Shown piece by piece: positions 34,601 to 41,706 of a stretch of 64,000 nucleotides of DNA. This DNA comes from Planctomycetota bacterium (lineage in GTDB: Bacteria > Planctomycetota > UBA1135 > GCA-002686595). Location of the stretch: contig JAJDEV010000115.1 in assembly GCA_029259605.1 (NCBI GenBank), forward strand, positions 20,596 to 84,595, read 5' to 3'. The notes beneath the pieces are model-generated. The model was not told where the DNA came from, ran no database searches, and saw only the letters and a list, made by a program, of their open reading frames with translations. A program made the translations under genes and the position numbers. Within the stretch, counting starts at the first letter, position 1. Every line of letters begins with the position of its first letter.

Positions 34601-34797
34601 GCGACTCGCTGCTTGTCGTCCACCGACGCCAAACTCCGTCGCAGCTCCCGGCCGATGTGCAGCGCAATACGGTCCGCGGCCTCCGCCGAGCGGAGGGGGG
34701 TGCGGAGCGCAACGAGGTGTCGCGCGAGGTCTCGAAGCTCCGACTCGAGCGCTTCGGTGATCAGAACCTCGTGCAATCCGCGCTGCGGGGTCGACAT
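31696..34797 (-). CDS. PLD-like nuclease / DEAD-type helicase / DUF3427 protein
   Basis: 1033 aa. After an N-terminal helical leader, a PLD-like domain carries HxK in [26 protein letters not shown] (~220-245). The superfamily II helicase core has motif I [19 protein letters not shown] (~343), motif II [14 protein letters not shown] (~437), motif III [12 protein letters not shown] and motif VI [17 protein letters not shown]. The last ~180 residues are DUF3427 (PWQSGVYW ... [15 protein letters not shown] ... [18 protein letters not shown]). Such proteins are defence-island restriction or anti-plasmid helicases. This is the intact parent of the 3' fragments at 24659-24770 and 28861-29391. It stands alone, 150 bp from the YadA-like gene's 3' end. 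Confidence 0.92.
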   Translation of the reverse strand: [1033 protein letters not shown]

Positions 34798-34950
34798 CCG
34801 CGGAGTCTAGGGAATCGGAAGCCCGCGCTCGCGCGAGCTCACCGACAAACTAGGGCCGTTTCTGAAGCGCCTGGCGAGCCCGCTCGCGACGCGCGCCCAT
34901 CTGGGACGCGGAAGATCTTCCGAGAAGGAGCGCTTCAACACCCTCGCGGT

Positions 34951-35886
34951 TCAGTTGTCCTCGAACAGGCCGCCCGCGACCCAGTCGTCGAGCCCTTGCG
35001 CCGTGCGCGAAACACCACCGGCGACAACGGACCCGACGCCGCTGGCCGTGCAGAAGGCTCCCGCCGAGACGGTCGACTGCACACCGATTGCCATGTTGCT
35101 TCCACCGCCGTGCACCGAGGACTCCGGTTGGCTCGCGAGATTCTGCTGGCCAGCCGTGATCGAGGAGTGCGAGCCGCTCGCCGTATTCGTGCGGCCACCG
35201 CTGATGCACGCACGCGTTCCGCTTGCGTGGTTGCCCGAGCCGCCCAGCACGGACGACTCTTCCCCGCCGGCAACGTTCAACATGCCACCCGAGACAGCGG
35301 AACGAAGTCCGACTGCCTGATTCAGTTGGCCTCCCGAGATCGTGGACTGCTGTCCGGAGGCGATTCCTGCGTTCCCGCCGCTGATCGTGGAGAGGTAGCC
35401 ACTTGCCGTTCCACTCGATCCACCGCTGATGGTCGCGAGCGGAGCCAGAATCTGATTGTCGCGACCGACGACGAGGCCCCCATAGCTCGACGCGTTCTGA
35501 TGGTAGCCGCAGATGAGGTTGTGAGATCCCGTGCGGTCGTCGCCTCCAACGTGCCCGAGTTCGTTGTATCCGATGATCAGGTTTCCGAGGCCGTTGGTTG
35601 CGCCGGACGCGATGCTTGTCGGATCCATCGGGTTTCCGTTCGTCGCGCCGAGACCGTTCACGATCTGCACGTTCAGTTGGCTGATGCGAAGCGTCTTGAC
35701 CGTGCCGCCAACTCCATCAGGAAGGTGCTCGATACTCATGTGGCTCAAGATCGCCGCTTGCTCCGCCGTGAGACCGAGCTGCTGCTGCTGACGCTTCGAT
35801 GAGAGTTGCGCGAAGCTAACGAGGCCGAGAACGATCGCGAGCGCGCCGGCGCCTGCAATGGCTGACTTGGGGTCGATCGTGGACAT
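34951..35886 (-). CDS. YadA-like head-repeat surface protein
   Basis: 311 aa. A hydrophobic N-terminus (AIAGAGALAIVLGLVSFAQL) acts as a signal-anchor. From about residue 125 there are about ten 14-16-residue repeats of the form 'xSTISGGxxNxASG', the left-handed-helix head repeats of trimeric autotransporter adhesins (YadA/Hep_Hag type). There is no C-terminal YadA membrane anchor or stalk, so it is a head-only protein, perhaps a trimeric surface or fibre-like protein. It is odd in a defence island, lying between the DUF3427 helicase and McrC in the same orientation. It may be a spacer gene inserted there. Confidence 0.75.
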   Translation of the reverse strand: MSTIDPKSAIAGAGALAIVLGLVSFAQLSSKRQQQQLGLTAEQAAILSHMSIEHLPDGVGGTVKTLRISQLNVQIVNGLGATNGNPMDPTSIASGATNGLGNLIIGYNELGHVGGDDRTGSHNLICGYHQNASSYGGLVVGRDNQILAPLATISGGSSGTASGYLSTISGGNAGIASGQQSTISGGQLNQAVGLRSAVSGGMLNVAGGEESSVLGGSGNHASGTRACISGGRTNTASGSHSSITAGQQNLASQPESSVHGGGSNMAIGVQSTVSAGAFCTASGVGSVVAGGVSRTAQGLDDWVAGGLFEDN

Positions 35887-36016
35887 GAAGAAGACTCGTC
35901 TGTGGTTGCGGGCGATGATCGAGAGCCTTGACTACCACTTCGGGAATCGAGGCTCAAACCGCGCTGCCGTGTTCTTAAGCACCGACGAACGGCTGGACGT
36001 AAGCCGCGGTGGCTAG

Positions 36017-37642
36017 CTAGTTGCCTCTTGGAGGCACCTGCAGGCCCTTCGGCTTGCAAAGACCCGCAAGCGCACGCTCAAGATTCGTGCGCTCTTCGCC
36101 AGGGCTCAGAGGAATGATCCCTACTCCGTCGCAGTGGGTTGGCAGGCTCGCCGCCGTCGTCGACTCGCCGGTGCTTTCGTCGAAGAACCGAAAGGCCTCA
36201 CCGGGATAGAGCACCCACGAGGTCCGTACGGTCGGAAGCGCGTCGCGGTACGTGTGCATCTTGTGCAGGTCGGCGACCTTGAAGGTCGACCCGGTCTGCT
36301 TGCGTTCGTCGTCGAAGAGGTTCTCGGCGCCCTTGCGCAGCCGGAACTTCGCGTCGAGGACGTGCAGTCCGGCGCTTGCTCCGAACGGGACCGTCAGGAC
36401 GACGTCGGGACGCAGCGGGATGGAGTACGACTGCCGCGGCTGCGATTTGGAGCGCGAGAACGAGAGGTTGTAATGAACAGCCGTGCCGTTTGCCCACGTC
36501 ACGACCGCGCCATGTGGCAAGTGTGACTGCCATTCGGTGGCGTCGATCAGCGCGGCCTCGGTCGGACTGTCTCCCACCACGTTCCGCACGGCCTCAACGA
36601 CCTGGACGTAGCACCACGACTCGTAGAGCGTCGCGATGTTCTTGATCTCGAGGAGTTCCCGCGCTTGTTCGCGCGACAGCGGCAGTCGGGTGGACAGGCG
36701 CAGGCGAACGAAGTGGTGCAGAACGTCGCGGTAGCCGCGACGGCGTTGGAGCACCGTCGACTCGGAAGGAAAGCGACGCATGGGGCCCACGTCGCTCCAC
36801 ATGCCATGGCTCAGAATCGGACGGAGTCTGCGTTCGAGCTCGTCGCACTGCGCGCCGATCCGGCGGGCGAAGCGTTTCGATCCCTTCCTCGCTGCGCGGG
36901 CGCGTACGTCTTCGACGATCCCTACCGCCAGGTCGAGGAACGACTTCACGAAGCGATTCTCGGGGACGTCGAAGGTCGGGTGCGTGATGGTCTCGTCGAT
37001 CTCGCGTGGAAGGCGACCGTTCAAAAGCGTCGCGAGGGGTGAGGCATGCCCCGCGGGTGCGCGATCGAGGTGCCCCGTCACGGCGCGCAGCGCACTCGAC
37101 GGCTCGACATGACCGGCGAGTGCGAGGGGGACTCGACGCTGGCGGCGCACGAGCCGACGGTGCGGGTCGGACAAGACGCTTCGCAGCGCGGGAAGCAGCG
37201 GGTGCGCTGTCCGTGCGCGGCCGGTGAGGGCGTGGCGAAGGTAGACGAACGCGTGATAGAGCACGTCTTCGCGGCGTGCGAGGCTGCGATCGTACGGCAG
37301 GCTTCCCGCTTCGCCGGCGGTGAACGGCAGGGACGCCGAGACACGGACGATGTCCTCGAGCATCGTGTCGAAGTCGGTCTCGCTCCACTTGCCGGTTGTG
37401 ACTTCCAAGCGGCCGAGGCCGGGGACGTCGAAGTGTCCTACGGCGTTGCCGAACTCGAGCAACAGGGCGGGGCCGACGCGCGACGTACAGGATCCAGGGA
37501 GCGCAACTTGAGCCGCATCGACAGCGTCAGGCGGGCCGGTAACGACCCACGCGCGTTCGGCGTTCAATCGCCAGCCGTTCTCGGTCGCCTCGGGCGAGTC
37601 GCCGGACTTCTGATCGAGAAGGGTGAGTTGCGCTTGCTGCAC
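36017..37642 (-). CDS. mcrC: McrC-like nuclease subunit (DUF2357/PD-(D/E)XK)
   Basis: 541 aa from a GTG at 37642, one base after the McrB stop (TAGCGTG), so the pair is coupled. The N-terminal half is the DUF2357-like region (LLLEFGNAVGHFDVPGLGRLEV). The C-terminal half contains the McrC nuclease core: QARELLEIKNIATLYESWCYVQVVEAV, then PLRPDVVLTVPFG and LHVLDAKFRLRKG, i.e. the D-x(n)-D-A-K PD-(D/E)XK active site. It should cut DNA when recruited and driven by the McrB-like GTPase. The long upstream extension to 37978 lies inside McrB and is a shadow. Confidence 0.88.
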   Translation of the reverse strand: MQQAQLTLLDQKSGDSPEATENGWRLNAERAWVVTGPPDAVDAAQVALPGSCTSRVGPALLLEFGNAVGHFDVPGLGRLEVTTGKWSETDFDTMLEDIVRVSASLPFTAGEAGSLPYDRSLARREDVLYHAFVYLRHALTGRARTAHPLLPALRSVLSDPHRRLVRRQRRVPLALAGHVEPSSALRAVTGHLDRAPAGHASPLATLLNGRLPREIDETITHPTFDVPENRFVKSFLDLAVGIVEDVRARAARKGSKRFARRIGAQCDELERRLRPILSHGMWSDVGPMRRFPSESTVLQRRRGYRDVLHHFVRLRLSTRLPLSREQARELLEIKNIATLYESWCYVQVVEAVRNVVGDSPTEAALIDATEWQSHLPHGAVVTWANGTAVHYNLSFSRSKSQPRQSYSIPLRPDVVLTVPFGASAGLHVLDAKFRLRKGAENLFDDERKQTGSTFKVADLHKMHTYRDALPTVRTSWVLYPGEAFRFFDESTGESTTAASLPTHCDGVGIIPLSPGEERTNLERALAGLCKPKGLQVPPRGN

Positions 37643-37643
37643 G

Positions 37644-40600
37644 CTACTCGATGAACGAGGTGAAGCCTTGCTGGTGCAGGCGGCGAAGCATGCGCTCGAG
37701 CTTTCGCTTCGAGCGGGGGAGCAATGGATCGACGGCGCTCGCTGTGTCGGAATCGTCGGAGTCCGCGCTCGACGCTGTCGCGCTCTTCTTCGGACTCGCC
37801 CCGGTGATGCAGAAGTCGCGCAGGTCCGCGAGAACGATCTCGAGCTCCTGTTGCGTTCCATGCAGCTTGACGAGCACCTTGGAGAGGATTGCGACGTCGA
37901 GCGCGGTCCAGAGGGTCTTTGATTCTCCGCTCGCCTGCTCGTTCGCCAGATTGACGAAGCGCGCGATCTCGCTGGCAACGCGGTAACCGAAGTGGCGGTG
38001 CTCGCGCTCGAGGAGCTTGTTCAGGTCTTCGATCGTGTTGGACAGCTTCCCCGCCTCGAGCCTTCGCATCGCCTGCCAGTCTGCTGCACTCGGTTTCCGC
38101 GCGCCCAGCAACGCGCCGTTGAACTGCTCCAACGCAAGAGGGCTCTGTACCTCGTCCACATCGCCCACGTCTTCGAGCGGGCGGAACGTCGTCAAGTCGA
38201 CCTCGTTGAACTCGAGCGTGAACGCGCGATCGAGGACCTTCGGGCTGAACATGTAGGTCGTCTCATCGACGTTGACCGTTCCGGTAACATAGAGGTTGCT
38301 CGGAATGTCGAGCCGTCGCGGTACAGGGTCGTCGTCGCCGTTCTCCTCTTCGATGCGCGGATCCTCGTGCAGGAGAATGGGCTTGCCCGATTCCGACGCT
38401 GAGAGGAAGTCCGAGAAGTAATGCTCGACCCGGGCAAGGTTCATCTCGTCCAGGATGAGGAAGTACGGCCGGGGCGGTCGTCCTCCACGCTTGGCACGTG
38501 CGATTTCGTCGCGGGCTTCGAGGAGCAGCCGCAACGTCGGCGTCATCACGTAGGTTCCGAGTAGCGGGTTGTGGAAGCCGAGGAGCCCGCGTGCGTCGGT
38601 CCAGTCGGGACGGACGGGGATGATCACGGAGCTGGACGGCGAGGCGTTGCGCGGGTCCTTGGTGGGGAGGTCGATCGAGAGGATTGAGGAGACGCCGTCT
38701 TCGTCTTCCTCGACGTTGAGCAGGAACGTGTCACCCTCGGTGAGGTTGTCGTCGAACCAGCCGCGGACATCACCGCTCAAGAGAACCCAGCATCGGTCGG
38801 TGTCCGGCTTGCGATACACCGACTGCGTGATCGGATCTGCGCCGGGCACACGCACTTGCAAGGGGACGTTCGTGATCGCGTCCAGCAGTTCGGGATGCTG
38901 CTCGACGAACGCTGAGTTCAGGGCGAAGCGGTGGTACTTCACCATGTAGGGAAGCACCTTGCGCGGTGTGCCGGCTTGAAGTGCGGCGATGGGTGGTTCG
39001 GTATCGACCCCTGCTTGGAACGCTCGTGCGACGGCCAGAGCGAGTTGCGTCTTGCCCGTTCCGGAGATTCCGGAGAGGAGCACGAAGCGCTTGGTTTGGA
39101 GCGCCAAGAGGTACGTCGCAACGGTCTCCTCCGGGAACTGCAGTCCGTGATTGTCGAGTTCGGCGAGGATTCCGGCGAAGTCGAGTTGGTTCGATTCCGT
39201 CTCGGGTTCCTGCCACGGGTCCGGAACGGACGCGCCGCCCAGGATCTCTTCGAGGTCCGCCGGCTTGAGGCGAATAAGCGTGCGGCGCCAGCCAGGTCGA
39301 TCGACCGTTCGTTCGGCGACGTCGTCCCACTTGACCAGAAGTCGATGGCGGTGATCCGCCGCGCTCTCATCGAAGAAGTAACCACCGACGACGGTGCCGA
39401 CACCCAGCACGCTTGTGGTCCCTCGGTTGGCCACGAGTTTCGCGCCGACGGGAATGCAGCGGAACTTCCAGACTTGGTTCGGACCGCCCTTGTTCCAGTC
39501 CGGATGGGCCTCGAGTTGCTCGTCGCGGCGAGCGTGGAACTCGGCCTCGTCGCAGTCCGTCAGGTCGCCCAGGTCGTCCCAGCCGATCGTGGCGACTCCC
39601 TTCTCTTTCCACATCTCCCAGTATCTACCACCGGTCTCCGGTGAAATCTTCCAGACCGGCGTCGTCTCGTCGATGACATCGGCGTTCCCACGCCGCATCC
39701 GTGCTTCGTAGGAGAGATCGTGAAAGCTATCGAACCGGTCCGAGGCGACCTTCAGAAGCTCGAAGTACTCGGACCAGTTCGCCGGCTTGGCCGAGATTCC
39801 CTGACTCTCGAGCAGCGCACGCGTGTTCGCGTCCATCGGTAGAAACTGATGCGGCGAAAGCCAGAACAGGCCCATCGTCAGTTTCCCCATTCCAACGGAT
39901 CGCGCCGCCAAGGACCGGTCGAACACGGCGCCATCGATTCCGTCCGGCCCCTTCAAGACCGCTTGTCGCGCGAGCTGCCAGAGTTCGGGAATGGCGTGGG
40001 TTTCACGGTGCTTTCCTTGGTCGAAGAAACGGGAAGACTGGTTGTTCACGATCGGGATCCCGTAGACGTCCTTCGGGACGTCTGAGTCCAATTCAAACTG
40101 GTCGCGGAGCCGCGCGAACAAGTCGAATCGATGGTCGATTCTGGTTCCCCGATTGAACGTGGCGAAGAAGGTGAATGGATCGATGTCGGAGATCTTCGCG
40201 GCCTCGCCACTCGAGAGGTGCTCCATGAGATCGATCACCTTCACACCTTCCTCTTGGAGCGACGACAGCCAATCGATCAGCTCTTGTTGGCGGTCTTCGT
40301 ACGTGAGGATCTTCTCGGCGAGTTCACCGTAGAAATCGATCCACGTGAACATCGGGCCTTCGATCGACGCGGAACCCACGGCGTCGTCGAACCGGGGGTC
40401 CGGGAGGTCCTCTTCCAATTCCTCCCGGAGCAGCTCGACGACTGCCGGCGAATAGCTGCGGTGAAACGCCGTGCGTTGGGAGCGTGCCAAGGCACGGTCC
40501 ACGAACGCGATGTAGCCCTCTCGGAACGAGTCGACGAGCTTCAGGAAATCGGGACCGTCGAGGTAATACCCGGGGAGTCCGACGAGGTCCCTAGAGCGAA

Positions 40601-41390
40601 TCGCTCCCTGCTCGAGGCGTTCGATCGTGTCGGCGGAAACGTGTTGCGGGTCGACGTAGACTCGCACGCCCTTCTGGGTCACGTCGAGCGTCATCATCAC
40701 GCCCACGTTCATACGAACGGATCGCTTGAAGAGGCTCACGGACCACGAGCGCGGGCTTGCCGCGTGAGCCTTTCTGATCGTGTCCGCCAGCAGGCGATAG
40801 ACCGCGTTGCGCGCTTCGGCGTCGGGAAGTAGGGACTCGATCGTGCTGCGAGCTGCGGCGACATCGCGGCGGCGCGCTTCTCGTCTTGCCGAGGGGCTTT
40901 CAGCGACAAGGCTTTCGTCGAGCTCACCGCGTCTGTGTCGATCGACGAGAGAACCAAGGATCGTGTTCTCGCTTTCGTCTACTTGGAAGTTGGTCCCCTG
41001 GGCGAACGAGAGGATCGACAGGTTCTCGAGTCCAGGCTCGATCTTGACTCGGCTCCGATGGAGCGGTGGGGCTATCGAGTCCTCGATCGCTAGGACGACG
41101 GACTCACTTCCGATCGCTAGCCGCGAGGCGTCGCGAAGAAACGGGCGTTCGTCTTCGGGCAGCTCGCGAACGGCGGGCTCGGTGGTGATCCGGCCCACGC
41201 CGACGATTCCCCCGTCGCGGCCCGACTCCCACAGATAAACGCGGTCGCCAACCTGGACTTGGTTCCGCGCTTGCTTGGCCGAGAACTGAATCTGGTCCAG
41301 AGCGGCGCATGCACCGCGGATGTCGAAGATCTCGGGGTTCGCCTGGAAGATCCAAGCTCTCGAAGACGCCGTTCCTTGCAGCTCACTCAC
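37644..41390 (-). CDS. mcrB: EVE-domain fused McrB-type GTPase (type IV restriction)
   Basis: 1248 aa from the GTG at 41390, which has GAGGGGG six bases upstream (a GTG at 41408 is possible). An N-terminal EVE domain (SRAWIFQANPEIFDIRG ... VQVGDRVYLWESGRDGGIVGVG, ~10-85) is a reader of modified bases. A second PUA/EVE-like segment (VWKISPETGGRYWEMW, ~600) follows a long middle region. The McrB AAA+ GTPase lies at ~795-1150: Walker A LLSGISGTGKTQLALAVARAF, Walker B YFLILDEMNLARVEHYFSDFL, and the McrB signature TGTVNVDETTYMFSPKVLDRA. The complex with McrC would translocate on and cut DNA bearing modified cytosines; here the EVE domain replaces the usual N-terminal recogniser. Confidence 0.9.
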   Translation of the reverse strand: MSELQGTASSRAWIFQANPEIFDIRGACAALDQIQFSAKQARNQVQVGDRVYLWESGRDGGIVGVGRITTEPAVRELPEDERPFLRDASRLAIGSESVVLAIEDSIAPPLHRSRVKIEPGLENLSILSFAQGTNFQVDESENTILGSLVDRHRRGELDESLVAESPSARREARRRDVAAARSTIESLLPDAEARNAVYRLLADTIRKAHAASPRSWSVSLFKRSVRMNVGVMMTLDVTQKGVRVYVDPQHVSADTIERLEQGAIRSRDLVGLPGYYLDGPDFLKLVDSFREGYIAFVDRALARSQRTAFHRSYSPAVVELLREELEEDLPDPRFDDAVGSASIEGPMFTWIDFYGELAEKILTYEDRQQELIDWLSSLQEEGVKVIDLMEHLSSGEAAKISDIDPFTFFATFNRGTRIDHRFDLFARLRDQFELDSDVPKDVYGIPIVNNQSSRFFDQGKHRETHAIPELWQLARQAVLKGPDGIDGAVFDRSLAARSVGMGKLTMGLFWLSPHQFLPMDANTRALLESQGISAKPANWSEYFELLKVASDRFDSFHDLSYEARMRRGNADVIDETTPVWKISPETGGRYWEMWKEKGVATIGWDDLGDLTDCDEAEFHARRDEQLEAHPDWNKGGPNQVWKFRCIPVGAKLVANRGTTSVLGVGTVVGGYFFDESAADHRHRLLVKWDDVAERTVDRPGWRRTLIRLKPADLEEILGGASVPDPWQEPETESNQLDFAGILAELDNHGLQFPEETVATYLLALQTKRFVLLSGISGTGKTQLALAVARAFQAGVDTEPPIAALQAGTPRKVLPYMVKYHRFALNSAFVEQHPELLDAITNVPLQVRVPGADPITQSVYRKPDTDRCWVLLSGDVRGWFDDNLTEGDTFLLNVEEDEDGVSSILSIDLPTKDPRNASPSSSVIIPVRPDWTDARGLLGFHNPLLGTYVMTPTLRLLLEARDEIARAKRGGRPPRPYFLILDEMNLARVEHYFSDFLSASESGKPILLHEDPRIEEENGDDDPVPRRLDIPSNLYVTGTVNVDETTYMFSPKVLDRAFTLEFNEVDLTTFRPLEDVGDVDEVQSPLALEQFNGALLGARKPSAADWQAMRRLEAGKLSNTIEDLNKLLEREHRHFGYRVASEIARFVNLANEQASGESKTLWTALDVAILSKVLVKLHGTQQELEIVLADLRDFCITGASPKKSATASSADSDDSDTASAVDPLLPRSKRKLERMLRRLHQQGFTSFIE

Positions 41391-41706
41391 CGGGACCCCC
41401 TCTCTCACGGATGTACTCGCGCCCTCGCGACGAGGCGCGGAATTCCGGGTTCAGCACGCGTCGTACGATTGCATTGGGTCGAACGGAGCGGGCCCCCGCT
41501 TCTGGACGTGCATTGTGCTTATTGCACGGCGACCGACCAACCCCGCGCGAAGGTCACGACGGTAGTTCGCCGGGCGCCGGTCCGCGGCGAGGACGTCCCA
41601 GAGCTTTGAATTGTGGCGCGCGGCCGAAGCCCAACCGCCGTCCCTCCACACCCCTCAACCTGGCACGCTCCACACCCCCCACGCTAGACTCCCCACCCGG
41701 TACCCC
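41391..41706. other. Intergenic region between divergent mcrB and kinase-TPR genes
   Basis: 316 bp with no supported gene. It should contain both divergent promoters. A hairpin CGTGCA...TGCACG (10-nt loop) occurs at about 41507-41528; no convincing -35/-10 pair can be assigned by eye. Confidence 0.4.

Noticed and set aside
34951..35886. The repeated ~45-bp units considered as a CRISPR array or DNA satellite
   Set aside because: The repeats are degenerate, in frame, and translate into YadA-type head repeats; there are no fixed repeats with unique spacers.
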